From the NCBI GenBank assembly GCA_049646585.1, contig JBARWC010000184.1:29110-93109 (forward strand): a DNA stretch of 64,000 nt, written 5' to 3'. Source of the DNA: G025836975 sp049646585. Its GTDB lineage: Bacteria > Pseudomonadota > Gammaproteobacteria > Burkholderiales > Burkholderiaceae_B. Position numbers and translations under genes: made by a program. Positions 1 to 9,034 of this stretch are shown in pieces; position 1 is the first letter of the stretch; every line of letters begins with the position of its first letter. The notes beneath the pieces are model-generated. The model did not search any database and had not been told where the DNA came from. It saw only the letters and a program-made list of their open reading frames with translations.

Positions 1-643
1 GCAGGCGGCCGGCGGCCAGAAGGGGACGCTGCCGGCACATGACGTTTTGGCCAGTTTGCAGAGCCGGGCGGTGCAATCCGCCTGTACCTTGAATACGCCC
101 GGGCAGTTCGATGCCGCCGTCAAGGCCATGGCCGGTGCCAGGCTGGTGGGTTTTCTGGGGGCGCGGTCCAGCTTCGGTACGGCCTTCCAGGTGCACTATG
201 CCTATCAACTGGCCCAGCGCAACGGCGTGCTGCTCGACGGCGCGGGCGCGACACTGGACGAGCAGGCGGACTTGCTGGGTCGGGACGATGTGCTCATTGC
301 CATCGGGCAGGCGCCGTACTCGACCCCAACGGTGCGGGTGGCCGGCGTAGCGGCGCGCCGGGGCGTGACGCTTATCGCCCTGACTGACGATACCCTGTCG
401 CCGCTGGCCCTGAATGCGAAGCATGTTTTGTTGTTCCAATCGGAATCCAGCGCGGGGGCGGGTTCGCGCAAGGGACCCGGGTCCTTCTTCCACACCATGG
501 CGGGGCCTTTGGCCTTGGCCGAACACCTGGTCGCCCGTTTTGCCGCGCGTGGCGGCAAGGCGGTGCTGAATCGCCTGGATGAAGTCGAATCGCGCTTGCG
601 CGATGAATTGGCCTACTGGACGCCGCGAGGCGAGGGTCAATGA
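1..643 (+). CDS. RpiR-family transcriptional regulator, SIS domain part (5' truncated by window edge)
   Basis: The reading frame is open from the first bases of the window to a TGA at 641-643, so the gene starts upstream. The visible ~213 residues form a sugar isomerase (SIS) phosphosugar-binding domain. It has a glycine/serine-rich ligand loop (FLGARSSFGTAF) and the alternating strand/helix pattern of RpiR/MurR regulators, whose N-terminal helix-turn-helix would lie outside the window. A TTG at 47 could be read as a start, but there is no Shine-Dalgarno there and the family needs the missing N-terminus. It precedes the TAXI transporter genes on the same strand and may regulate them. The ligand is unknown. 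Confidence 0.72.
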   Translation, partial: QAAGGQKGTLPAHDVLASLQSRAVQSACTLNTPGQFDAAVKAMAGARLVGFLGARSSFGTAFQVHYAYQLAQRNGVLLDGAGATLDEQADLLGRDDVLIAIGQAPYSTPTVRVAGVAARRGVTLIALTDDTLSPLALNAKHVLLFQSESSAGAGSRKGPGSFFHTMAGPLALAEHLVARFAARGGKAVLNRLDEVESRLRDELAYWTPRGEGQ

Positions 644-653
644 GGGCGCCCGA

Positions 654-673
654 CTTGCGGCGCAAGGGTTTTT
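654..673 (+). terminator. weak hairpin with T-run after the RpiR-type gene
   Basis: CTTGC/GCAAG arms around a 3-base loop are followed by GG and five T residues, 11 bases after the stop codon. The stem is only about 5 bp, so this is a weak candidate for a Rho-independent terminator. Confidence 0.3.
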
Positions 674-804
674 CGTCCGCGCGGCGGTATTCGCCGGCGC
701 GGAACAGAGTTATCGCGGATGCTTGTACACCTTGGCAGGCATACGCGCAGTCACCGGTGATCAGCCGGAAATAAAAAGCGGGGAAACCCCAAGGAGATCT
801 CGTC

Positions 805-1803
805 ATGCAGAAATTTACAGCCTCCATTTTCACCAAACGCCTGGCCATGACGGCCGGGGCGGCGGCCATGTTCGCCGCGCTGGCGTCCCCTCTGCCTGCC
901 GTTGCGCAGCAAAAGTTCGTCAGCATCGGCACCGGCGGTGTGACCGGCGTTTATTATGCGGCCGGCGGCGCCATCTGCCGCCTGGTGAACAAGGATCGCG
1001 CCAAGCACGGCGTGCGCTGCTCGGTGGAATCCACCGGCGGTTCGGTGTTCAACGTGAACACCATCAAGGCGGGCGAGCTGGACCTGGGCGTGGTGCAGTC
1101 CGACGTGGGCTTCAATGCCTATAACGGCGCGGGCCAGTTCAAGGATGCGGGCGCCTACAAGAAGCTGCGTTCGGTGTTCTCCATCCACCCCGAGCCCTTC
1201 ACCTACGTGGTCCGCAAGGACGGCAACATCAAGTCCTTCGACGATCTGAAGGGCAAGCGCTTCAACGTCGGCAACCCGGGTTCGGGCACGCGCGCGTCCA
1301 TGGAGCAGTTCCTGAAGGCCAAGGGCGTCGACCTCAGCTACTTCTCGCTGGCTTCCGAACTGCGCCCCGACGAGCACGGCCCCGCCTTGTGCGACGGCAA
1401 GATCGACGGCTTCATGTACGGCGTGGGCCACCCCTCGGCCAACATCCAGGACCCCACCACCACCTGCGGCGCGCAACTGATGTCGCTGACCGGCCCGGTG
1501 GTGGACAAGCTGGTGGCGGACAACCCCTACTACGCCAAGGCGACCATTCCCGCCGGCCTGTATCCGAACAACCCGCAAGAAACCAATACCTATGGCGTGC
1601 TGGCCACTTTCGTGACTTCGGCCGACGTGCCTGAGCAAACGGTATATCTGATCGTTAAGGCTGTGTTCGACAACTTCGAAGACTTCAAGAAGCTGCATCC
1701 CGCCTTTGGGCATCTGGTTGCCAAGGACATGGTCAAGAACGGCCTGTCGGCTCCGCTGCATCCGGGCGCTGAAAAGTACTTCAAGGAAAAAGGCTTGATG
1801 TAA
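805..1803 (+). CDS. TAXI-family TRAP transporter solute-binding protein
   Basis: A 332-residue periplasmic receptor. The N-terminus is a signal peptide (basic start, hydrophobic stretch, Ala-rich cleavage region near residue 33). Directly after it comes the hallmark TAXI segment SIGTGGVTGVYYAAGG, then the typical two-lobe receptor sequence. The ATG at 805 has a good ribosome site (AAGGAG, 791-796). The next gene is the fused TRAP permease, so the pair forms a complete secondary uptake system. TAXI receptors often bind glutamate or other small organic acids, but the substrate cannot be told here. Two strong hairpins follow the stop codon before the permease gene. Confidence 0.93.
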   Translation: MQKFTASIFTKRLAMTAGAAAMFAALASPLPAVAQQKFVSIGTGGVTGVYYAAGGAICRLVNKDRAKHGVRCSVESTGGSVFNVNTIKAGELDLGVVQSDVGFNAYNGAGQFKDAGAYKKLRSVFSIHPEPFTYVVRKDGNIKSFDDLKGKRFNVGNPGSGTRASMEQFLKAKGVDLSYFSLASELRPDEHGPALCDGKIDGFMYGVGHPSANIQDPTTTCGAQLMSLTGPVVDKLVADNPYYAKATIPAGLYPNNPQETNTYGVLATFVTSADVPEQTVYLIVKAVFDNFEDFKKLHPAFGHLVAKDMVKNGLSAPLHPGAEKYFKEKGLM

Positions 1804-1810
1804 GCCGAAT

Positions 1811-1872
1811 GCCGCGCTCCCTGGGGGCGCGGCGACAGCATAATGCATGACCGGGCGGCCACAAGCCGCCCG
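1811..1872 (+). other. two tandem GC-rich hairpins between receptor and permease genes
   Basis: Hairpin 1 pairs GCCGCGC (1811-1817) with GCGCGGC (1827-1833). Hairpin 2 pairs CGGGCGGC (1852-1859) with GCCGCCCG (1865-1872) over a 5-base loop. Neither is followed by a T-run. Such structures behind receptor genes commonly protect the upstream mRNA or reduce read-through, giving more receptor than permease. That role is inferred. Confidence 0.55.
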
Positions 1873-1942
1873 TGTCGGTGCGACAATCCAACCGCCTTCG
1901 CGGCGCGTTGTCTGGTTGATGGAAACACAATAGGAATCAAGC

Positions 1943-4585
1943 ATGGGCACGACATCCCTGCCGTCCGCTGCCGCGCAGCAGACCAATGCCGAGCTGGAAC
2001 AACTGGTTGCCGACGTCGATCGCGGCGGGCGCAACGTGGGGGGAATCGCCGGGGCGGTTCTTTTCTGCGGCGCCATCGCCTGGTCGCTGTTCCAGCTATG
2101 GTATGCCTCGCCGCTGCCGTTCGCATTCAGCTTCGGCATCTTCAACGACACCGAGGCACGCGCCTTGCACCTGGGCATCGCCATGTTCCTGGGCTATCTG
2201 GCCTATCCGGCGCGCAAGAGCTCTCCGCGCGACACAATGCCCTGGTTCGACTGGGTCTTTGCGCTGATTGCCGGCTTCTGCGGTGCCTACCTGTTCCTGT
2301 TCTATAAAGAGCTGGCCACCCGTCCGGGCATACCCACGGCGCTGGACATCATGGTGGCGTCAGCGGGTCTGCTGCTTTTGCTTGAGGTGACGCGGCGCGC
2401 GTTGGGCGCGCCCATGGCCGTGTTGGGCGCGATCTTCGTCATGTACGCCTTCCTGGGGCCCTGGCTGCCCGATGCGCTGGCCCATCGCGGCGCGTCCATC
2501 GAGCGCCTGATGTCGCACATGTGGCTGACGACCGAAGGCGTCTACGGTGTGGCGCTGGGTGTATCGGTGTCCTATATTTTCATTTTTGTCCTGCTCGGCT
2601 CGCTGCTTGACCGCTGCGGGGCCGGCAATTACATGATGCAGGTCTCGTTCGCCCTGTTGGGACACTTGCGCGGCGGTCCCGCCAAGGTGGCGGTGGTGTC
2701 CTCGGCGGTGAACGGCATCGTCTCGGCGTCGTCGGTGGCCAACGTGGTGACCGGTGGCATATTCACCATTCCGCTCATGAAGAAGGCCGGCTACGGCGGC
2801 ATACGCGCCGGCGCCATCGAGACCGCGTCGTCGGTCAATGGGCAGATCATGCCGCCCGTCATGGGCGCGGCCGCTTTCCTGATGATCGAGTACGTGGGCA
2901 TACCGTATACCGACATCATCCGGCATGCCTTGTTGCCTGCCAGTATTTCCTATATTGCCCTGTTCTACATCGTCCACCTCGAAGCCCTGCAACTGGGCAT
3001 ACAGCCGATGATGTCGGCGGGCAAGCCGCGCACCCTGCTGCAGAAGATGGCCGGCTGGGGCATGGGGATAGCGGGTTCATTGGTGGTCATGGGACTGGTT
3101 TACTGGATAGGCGTGGGCGTGCAGGCGGTGGCCGGCGCCGCGGCCATCTGGATACTATGCGCCCTGCTGGCTGCCCTGTATCTTTGGCTGCTGCGCGTAT
3201 CGGCGGCGCATCCCGACCTGCCCACGGAAATCAGCATTACCAACCCCACCCGCCCCGAGGCCTGGCCCACGGTGCGATCGGGGCTTTATTTCCTGATCCC
3301 CATCGGCATCCTGGTATGGTGCCTGTCGGTCGAGCAGTTGTCGGCGGGCCTGTCGGCCTTTTGGGCCGTGGTGTCCATGGTGATACAGATGCTGACGCAG
3401 CGGCCGCTGATCGCCTGGTTCCGCAAGCAGGCGGTTCTGGAGCCGGCGCGCCAGGGCGTGTCCGAAGCCGTGACGGGCTTGCAGGAGGGTGCGCGCAATA
3501 TGATAGGCATCGCCATCGCCTGCGGCACGGCGGGCCTGATCGTCGGCGCCATCACCCTTACCGGTCTTGGCCTGCGCATGACCGCCTTCGTGGAAATGGT
3601 CTCGATGGGCAGCGTGCTGGCCATGCTGTTCTTCACGGCGGCGGTTTGCCTGGTACTGGGCCTGGGCATGCCCACCACCGCCAACTACATCCTGATGGCC
3701 ACCTTGATGGCCCCGGTGGTGGTCGAATTGGGCGCCCAGAATGGCTTGGTGATTCCGCTGATCGCCGTGCACATGTTCGTGTTCTATTACGGCATCATGG
3801 CCGACATCACGCCGCCCGTGGGCCTGGCCACCTTCGCCGCGGCGGCGATCTCGGGCGAGGATCCCATCAAGACGGGCATACAAGGCGTGACCTACGCCAT
3901 GCGCACCGCCGTGCTGCCCTTCATGTTCATTTTCAACCCCTTGCTGCTGCTGATCGACGTGGAAGGCTGGGGCGAGCTGATATTGGTGGTGGGGGGCGCC
4001 ACCCTGGCATCCCTGACCTTTGCTGCCGCCACCATGGGGTGGATGCGCGTGAAGGCCACCTGGATCGAGGTGGCGCTACTGCTGCTGGTCACCTTCATGC
4101 TGTTCAGGCCCGATTATTTCATGGACCACCTGGCGCCCAAGTATGTAAGCCGGCCGCCGGCCGAACTACTCAAGACGGCGGCGAACATGCCCGAGAAGGG
4201 CCGTCTGGTGGCGGTGCTCAAGGGCATGAACCTGGAAGGCGACGAGCTGCAGAAGACCGTGGCTGTGCCCTTGCCCGCCTTGCCCGCCTTGCCGGAAGGC
4301 AAGACCGCGACTGGCGATGCCGCTGGATTGCAGCGTCTGTCGGCCGCCGGGCTAACCGTCATGGCCATGGGCGACCAGGCCCAGATCGCATCGGTCCGCT
4401 TCGGCAGCCAGGCGCGTCGCGCGGGATGGGAGCAAGGCTGGGACATTGCCGAGGTGAAGGTTCCCAATCCGGCCCGGCCCTCGGAATTCTGGGTCTATAT
4501 ACCGGCGCTGCTGATCCTGTGGCTGATGTGGATACGGCAAGGTGTCAGGCTGCGGCGTGAAGGGCAGCCGGCCTTGGCCGCCTGA
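1943..4585 (+). CDS. TRAP transporter permease, fused 4TM/12TM type
   Basis: An 880-residue inner-membrane protein that joins the small (DctQ-like) and large (DctM-like) TRAP permease subunits, as is usual for TAXI systems. Many hydrophobic helices are visible across residues ~35-720. The large-subunit core contains GLGMPTTANYILM and DITPPVGLATFAAAAISGED, typical of DctM. After the last helix block there is a soluble ~110-residue region whose end (IASVRFGSQARRAGWEQGWD) resembles a PDZ-like fold (DUF3394 type), then a final transmembrane segment and a basic tail. The ATG at 1943 follows a modest AGGAA. A terminator closes the unit. Confidence 0.92.
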   Translation: MGTTSLPSAAAQQTNAELEQLVADVDRGGRNVGGIAGAVLFCGAIAWSLFQLWYASPLPFAFSFGIFNDTEARALHLGIAMFLGYLAYPARKSSPRDTMPWFDWVFALIAGFCGAYLFLFYKELATRPGIPTALDIMVASAGLLLLLEVTRRALGAPMAVLGAIFVMYAFLGPWLPDALAHRGASIERLMSHMWLTTEGVYGVALGVSVSYIFIFVLLGSLLDRCGAGNYMMQVSFALLGHLRGGPAKVAVVSSAVNGIVSASSVANVVTGGIFTIPLMKKAGYGGIRAGAIETASSVNGQIMPPVMGAAAFLMIEYVGIPYTDIIRHALLPASISYIALFYIVHLEALQLGIQPMMSAGKPRTLLQKMAGWGMGIAGSLVVMGLVYWIGVGVQAVAGAAAIWILCALLAALYLWLLRVSAAHPDLPTEISITNPTRPEAWPTVRSGLYFLIPIGILVWCLSVEQLSAGLSAFWAVVSMVIQMLTQRPLIAWFRKQAVLEPARQGVSEAVTGLQEGARNMIGIAIACGTAGLIVGAITLTGLGLRMTAFVEMVSMGSVLAMLFFTAAVCLVLGLGMPTTANYILMATLMAPVVVELGAQNGLVIPLIAVHMFVFYYGIMADITPPVGLATFAAAAISGEDPIKTGIQGVTYAMRTAVLPFMFIFNPLLLLIDVEGWGELILVVGGATLASLTFAAATMGWMRVKATWIEVALLLLVTFMLFRPDYFMDHLAPKYVSRPPAELLKTAANMPEKGRLVAVLKGMNLEGDELQKTVAVPLPALPALPEGKTATGDAAGLQRLSAAGLTVMAMGDQAQIASVRFGSQARRAGWEQGWDIAEVKVPNPARPSEFWVYIPALLILWLMWIRQGVRLRREGQPALAA

Positions 4586-4602
4586 ACGTCTTTGCGTCAT
4601 TG

Positions 4603-4638
4603 AAAAGCCGGGCGAAAGGTATCGCCCGGCTTTTTTTT
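4603..4638 (+). terminator. Rho-independent terminator after the TAXI TRAP operon
   Basis: AAAAGCCGGGCGA (4603-4615) pairs perfectly with TCGCCCGGCTTTT (4622-4634) around a 6-base loop and runs into eight T residues (4631-4638), 18 bases after the permease stop codon. Confidence 0.93.
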
Positions 4639-4711
4639 CCCTTGAGGCTTGCAGTATATTGACAGCGGATGCAGGCTTTTTCCCACCAGGCTAGACCTCG
4701 AGGCATGTTTT

Positions 4712-5911
4712 ATGCGGAATTCTTTTCTTGATCATGTTCAAGGCCAGTTGCGGCAACTGCGCGCCGACGGGTTTTACAAGGCCGAGCGCGTCCTGGACGG
4801 GCCGCAGTCCGCGCAGGTTCATCTGGCCGGCGGCGACTATGTACTGAATTTCTGCGCCAACAACTATCTGGGTCTGGCCAACGACAGGCGCCTTATCGAG
4901 GCGGCCAGGCAAGGCCTGGAAACGTCCGGCTTCGGGCTGGCATCGGTGCGGTTCATATGCGGAACACAAACCGGCCACAAGCAGCTCGAACAGGCGCTGG
5001 CACGCTACCTGAAAATGGGCGATGCCATTTTGTATTCCAGCTGCTTCGATGCCAATGGTGGCCTGTTCGAGGCCTTGCTGGACGAGAACGACGCGGTGAT
5101 CAGCGACTCGCTGAATCATGCCAGCATCATCGACGGGGTAAGGCTGTGCAAGGCCCGGCGTTATCGCTACGCCAACAACGACATGGGCGACCTGTGCAAG
5201 CAGTTGCAGGCGGCCGATGCGGCCGGCGCGCGCTACAAGCTTATCGCCACAGACGGCGTGTTCTCCATGGACGGCATCATTGCCGACCTGAAATCCATCT
5301 GCGACCTGGCCGACGAATTCAACGCCATGGTCATGGTGGACGATTCCCACGCGGTCGGCTTCATCGGCGAAAACGGCCGGGGCACGCCCGAGCATTGCGG
5401 CGTCGAAGGGCGGGTCCACATCATTACCGGCACGCTGGGAAAAGCCATGGGCGGCGCATCGGGCGGCTATGTGGCCGCGCACGAATCCGTCGTGGACCTG
5501 TTGCGACAGCGCTCGCGCCCCTATCTGTTTTCCAACACCCTGGCGCCGTCCATCGTGTCGGCTTCCCTGCGGGTCCTGGAATTGTTGGAAAGCGACGAGG
5601 GCCAGGCCTTGCGCCGGCGTGTCCACGAAAATGGCCAGTTGTTCCGGCAGGCGATGCAGGACCTGGGTTTCGACCTGGTTCCCGGCGCGCACCCCATCAT
5701 TCCCGTGATGTTCGGCGATGCTCAATTGGCCGGCAAGATGGCCGAAGAGCTGCTGCGCGAAGGCGTCTACGTCATCGGGTTTTCCTACCCGGTCGTTCCC
5801 ATGGGTCGGGCCCGCATCCGCACCCAAATGAGCGCGGCCCACACGCCCGAGCAGATCGCGCGGGCGGTCGCCGCTTTCGAACGCGCCGGCCACAAGCTGG
5901 GCGTGATCTGA
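4712..5911 (+). CDS. kbl: glycine C-acetyltransferase (2-amino-3-ketobutyrate CoA ligase)
   Basis: A 399-residue PLP enzyme of the alpha-oxoamine synthase family that splits 2-amino-3-oxobutyrate with CoA into glycine and acetyl-CoA. The PLP lysine is K244 in GTLGKAMGGASGGY, the same position as in E. coli Kbl (398 aa). Also visible are VDDSHAVGFIGENGRG and the CoA-site region near the N-terminus (FCANNYLGLAND). An in-frame ATG at 4649 would add 21 unrelated residues. The ATG at 4712 is preferred because of GAGG 8 bases upstream and the family length. tdh follows 34 bp downstream, so the two steps of threonine breakdown form one operon. Confidence 0.97.
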   Translation: MRNSFLDHVQGQLRQLRADGFYKAERVLDGPQSAQVHLAGGDYVLNFCANNYLGLANDRRLIEAARQGLETSGFGLASVRFICGTQTGHKQLEQALARYLKMGDAILYSSCFDANGGLFEALLDENDAVISDSLNHASIIDGVRLCKARRYRYANNDMGDLCKQLQAADAAGARYKLIATDGVFSMDGIIADLKSICDLADEFNAMVMVDDSHAVGFIGENGRGTPEHCGVEGRVHIITGTLGKAMGGASGGYVAAHESVVDLLRQRSRPYLFSNTLAPSIVSASLRVLELLESDEGQALRRRVHENGQLFRQAMQDLGFDLVPGAHPIIPVMFGDAQLAGKMAEELLREGVYVIGFSYPVVPMGRARIRTQMSAAHTPEQIARAVAAFERAGHKLGVI

Positions 5912-5945
5912 CACAACCCCATACGACGCCTATCGGAGCACCATT

Positions 5946-6974
5946 ATGCGAGCCCTCGCCAAACTCGAAGCCGCGCCCGGCCTCACCATGACGGATGTGC
6001 CGCGCCCGGCCATCGGCCACAACGACATCCTGATCAAAATAAAGAAGACCGCCATTTGCGGCACCGACATCCATATCTGGAAGTGGGACGACTGGGCCAG
6101 CAAGACCATACCGGTGCCCATGCACGTCGGCCACGAATACGTCGGCGAGATCGTGGAAATCGGCCAGGAAGTCAGCGGCTTCAAGATAGGCGACCGGGTT
6201 TCGGGCGAAGGGCACATCACCTGCGGCTATTGCCGCAACTGCCGGGCCGGCAGACGCCATTTGTGCCGCAATACCTCGGGCGTGGGTGTGAACCGTCCGG
6301 GGGCTTTCGCCGAATACCTGGCCCTGCCCGCCTTCAATGCCTTCAAGATACCCGACGAAGTTCCGGATGATCTGGCGGCGATCTTCGACCCTTTCGGCAA
6401 TGCCACTCATACGGCCCTGGCCTTCAACCTGGTGGGCGAAGACGTGCTGATCACGGGCGCCGGCCCCATAGGCGCCATGGCCGCCGCCATTGCCCGCCAT
6501 GTGGGCGCGCGCAACGTCGTCATTACCGATGTGAACGACTACCGCCTGGAACTGGCGGCGCGCATGGGGGCCAGCCGGACGGTGAACGTCAGCCGCGAAT
6601 CCCTGCGCGACGTCATGTCGGAACTGGGCATGACCGAGGGCTTCGACGTGGGGCTGGAGATGTCGGGCGTTCCCAGCGCCTTCGAATCCATGCTGGAAGA
6701 AATGAACCACGGCGGCAAGATCGCCATGCTGGGCATATTGCCCAGCGGCTTCGGCATAGACTGGAACAAAATCATCTTCAAGGGCCTGGAGATCAAGGGT
6801 ATCTACGGCCGGGAAATGTTCGAGACCTGGTACAAGATGGTGGCCATGCTGCAAAGCGGCCTGGACCTGTCGCCCATCGTTACCCATCGCTACTCCGCCG
6901 GGGATTACCGCCAGGGCTTCGACGTGATGCTGTCCGGCCATAGCGGCAAGGTCATCCTGGACTGGGCGGCATAG
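5946..6974 (+). CDS. tdh: L-threonine 3-dehydrogenase
   Basis: A 342-residue zinc-dependent medium-chain dehydrogenase that oxidises L-threonine to 2-amino-3-oxobutyrate with NAD+, supplying Kbl upstream. Catalytic zinc ligands are visible at C38 (ICGTDIHIW) and H63-E64 (GHEYVGE). The structural zinc site is C93, C96, C99, C107. The nucleotide-binding glycines are in GAGPIGAMAAAIA. Length and residue numbering match E. coli Tdh (341 aa). The ATG follows TCGGAGCACC, a good ribosome site. Confidence 0.98.
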   Translation: MRALAKLEAAPGLTMTDVPRPAIGHNDILIKIKKTAICGTDIHIWKWDDWASKTIPVPMHVGHEYVGEIVEIGQEVSGFKIGDRVSGEGHITCGYCRNCRAGRRHLCRNTSGVGVNRPGAFAEYLALPAFNAFKIPDEVPDDLAAIFDPFGNATHTALAFNLVGEDVLITGAGPIGAMAAAIARHVGARNVVITDVNDYRLELAARMGASRTVNVSRESLRDVMSELGMTEGFDVGLEMSGVPSAFESMLEEMNHGGKIAMLGILPSGFGIDWNKIIFKGLEIKGIYGREMFETWYKMVAMLQSGLDLSPIVTHRYSAGDYRQGFDVMLSGHSGKVILDWAA

Positions 6975-7011
6975 TGTCCTGTGTGGTGAATCAAGCCGGG
7001 CTACTGGCGTC

Positions 7012-7959
7012 TTGAAGAAAAGCCGGCGTGCCGATTTCGTGAGCAATGCGCCGCTGCCCATGCGCGGCGGTGTGGCGCCCAGCCGGGTCTATCTGCCCGC
7101 GGGGCCATGGGCGACGCTGCTGGATTTCCTGGTGGAGCGCTTCAAGCATGTGCCGCCTGCTATCCTGCAGGGCCGGCTGGAGCGTGGCGAAATCGTCGAT
7201 GCGGCGGGCCTGCCCCAGTCGTCCGACAGCCCTTACACGGGTTTGCGCTGGCTTTGGTATTACCGGGAAGTTCCGCAAGAGGCCGATGTGCCTTTCGAAC
7301 TGCCCGTGCTGTATCGCGACAGATACCTGGTGGCGGTGGACAAGCCGCACTTCCTGGCCAGCACGCCGGGCGGCCGCTATCTGCGCGAAACCGCACTGAC
7401 GCGGCTACGCCTTGCGCTGGACCTGCCCCTGCTCAGCCCCATGCACAGGCTGGATAGGGACACGGCCGGCGTGCTGCTGTTTTGCGCCGACCCCGACAGC
7501 CGGGGCGCCTATCAGGCCCTGTTCCAGAGCCGCGAGGTGCACAAGGAATATGAAGCCCTGGCTCCGCTACGCAGCGACGTGGAGCTGCCCTTGCTGCGCC
7601 GCAGCCGGATCGAATCCAGGCCCGGCCATTTCACCATGCGCGAAGTGGATGGCGAGCCCAACAGCGAAACCCATATCGAGCTGCTGCGGCAAAGCGACGG
7701 CCTGGGCCTGTTCCGCTTGCGGCCGTTTACCGGACGCAAGCATCAGCTGCGCGTTCACATGAGCGGCCTGGGCATGCCGATATGCAACGACAACTTCTAC
7801 CCGGAGCTCAAGGCCTACGCACAGTCCGACGATTTCAGCCGGCCTTTGCAGTTGTTGGCCCGGGCCATTGAGTTCACCGATCCCATCAGCGGCCGTCCGC
7901 GCCGCTTCGAAAGCCTGCGTGTGCTGTGTGGCGCGCAGCCCGGCCGGCCTTCGGCGTGA
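7012..7959 (+). CDS. RluA-family RNA pseudouridine synthase
   Basis: A 315-residue cytosolic enzyme expected to isomerise uridine to pseudouridine in rRNA or tRNA. The catalytic motif is MHRLDRDTAGVLLF with the nucleophile D148. The C-terminal substrate-binding motif is RPFTGRKHQLRVHMSGLGMPICND. The start is uncertain: TTG at 7012, GTG at 7039 and ATG at 7060 are all in frame, and none has a clear Shine-Dalgarno. The conserved family sequence begins around residue 13, so 7012 or 7039 fits best. Which RNA position is modified cannot be told. The gene lies 37 bp after tdh without a visible terminator. Confidence 0.88.
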   Translation: MKKSRRADFVSNAPLPMRGGVAPSRVYLPAGPWATLLDFLVERFKHVPPAILQGRLERGEIVDAAGLPQSSDSPYTGLRWLWYYREVPQEADVPFELPVLYRDRYLVAVDKPHFLASTPGGRYLRETALTRLRLALDLPLLSPMHRLDRDTAGVLLFCADPDSRGAYQALFQSREVHKEYEALAPLRSDVELPLLRRSRIESRPGHFTMREVDGEPNSETHIELLRQSDGLGLFRLRPFTGRKHQLRVHMSGLGMPICNDNFYPELKAYAQSDDFSRPLQLLARAIEFTDPISGRPRRFESLRVLCGAQPGRPSA

Positions 7960-8001
7960 TGCGCGCTGTTTCGTGATGATGTCGCCGGCCCCCGATGCTG
8001 C

Positions 8002-8997
8002 CTAGTAGTGATCGAAGCAGGCCTGGATGGCGGCGCGATCCCGGCTTAGCGTCAGGGCCAGCATAAGGAGTATCCGCGCCTTTTGCGGATTCAGCGAATC
8101 GCCGGACACCAGGCCGTGGCGGGCGTCGTTCTGGCTGGGCGTGACGACGCCCGAACCGCTGCGGCTGCTGCGCACGCAGACGATGCCCTGCTTGGCGGCC
8201 CGCCGCAGGCTGCTCTGGGCCTGCGGCGACAGGTTGCCGTTGCCGCAGCCCGCCGCCACGATGCCCTGCACGCCGGCTGCGATCGCGGCGTCGTATAGAT
8301 GCCGGCCGGCGTCCTGGTGATCGTAGATGATGTCCACCGTGGGCAGTTTGCGCAGGCCCGCCAGCGAGAACTCGCTGTCCAGGGTGTGCCGTTTTTCGCT
8401 GTACTGGTGCAGATGCAGCCGGCCGCCGACGATCTGCCCCAGGCCGCCTTGTCCGAAGGACTGGAAAGTCTCGACCTGCGTGGTATTGGTCTTGGTGACA
8501 TAGCGCGCGGCGTGCACGCGGTCGTTCAGCGTGACCATGACGCCCCGGCCCACGGCTTGGGGGCTGGATGCCAGCAGGACGGCGTTGTACAGATTGAGCG
8601 GGCCGTCGGCGCTTAGCGCCGAGCCGGGTCGCATGGCACCCGTCAGCACGACGGGCTTGCCGCTTTTTACCGTCAGGTTCAGGAAGTAGGCGGTTTCTTC
8701 CAGCGTGTCGGTGCCGTGCGTGATGACGACGCCGTCGGTACTGGGGTCGGCCAGCAGCGCATTGACCCTTGCGGCCAGCTTCAGCAGCATTTTGTTCGTG
8801 ATGCAGCGGCTGTCCACATTGAAGACCTGCTCGCACTGGATGTCGGCCAGGGTGGTGATGGCGGGCACGGCGGTCAACAGCGAGTCTATGCCTTCGGTCA
8901 CTGAGTAGTCGGTCAGGGTGGTGGCGGCTCCCGCCGTCGAGGCGATGGTGCCCCCGGTTCCCAGCAAGGCGATGCGGGGCAGTTGTGCGTGCTTCAT
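8002..8997 (-). CDS. L-asparaginase (asparaginase/glutaminase family)
   Basis: A 331-residue amidohydrolase converting asparagine to aspartate and ammonia. Both catalytic threonine motifs are present: GTGGTIAST with T17 near the N-terminus and THGTDTLEET with T96-D97. There is no signal peptide, so the enzyme is probably cytoplasmic. A second motif region, VVLTGAMRPG, is also typical. It is the last gene of a minus-strand run behind two ABC permease genes (37 bp gap), which suggests that the imported amino acid includes asparagine or a related amide. Glutaminase activity cannot be excluded from sequence. Confidence 0.93.
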   Translation of the reverse strand: MKHAQLPRIALLGTGGTIASTAGAATTLTDYSVTEGIDSLLTAVPAITTLADIQCEQVFNVDSRCITNKMLLKLAARVNALLADPSTDGVVITHGTDTLEETAYFLNLTVKSGKPVVLTGAMRPGSALSADGPLNLYNAVLLASSPQAVGRGVMVTLNDRVHAARYVTKTNTTQVETFQSFGQGGLGQIVGGRLHLHQYSEKRHTLDSEFSLAGLRKLPTVDIIYDHQDAGRHLYDAAIAAGVQGIVAAGCGNGNLSPQAQSSLRRAAKQGIVCVRSSRSGSGVVTPSQNDARHGLVSGDSLNPQKARILLMLALTLSRDRAAIQACFDHY

Positions 8998-9034
8998 GGA
9001 CGTCTCCGCGGCCCGTCGCCCTGTTGGGGCGGGC

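Noticed and set aside
751..2184. 477-residue minus-strand frame antisense to the TAXI receptor
   Set aside because: The composition is His/Gly/Val-rich as expected for the reverse of GC-rich coding DNA, and the plus-strand gene is certain.
4691..5914. 407-residue minus-strand frame antisense to kbl
   Set aside because: It mirrors kbl completely, has no recognisable domain and no ribosome site.
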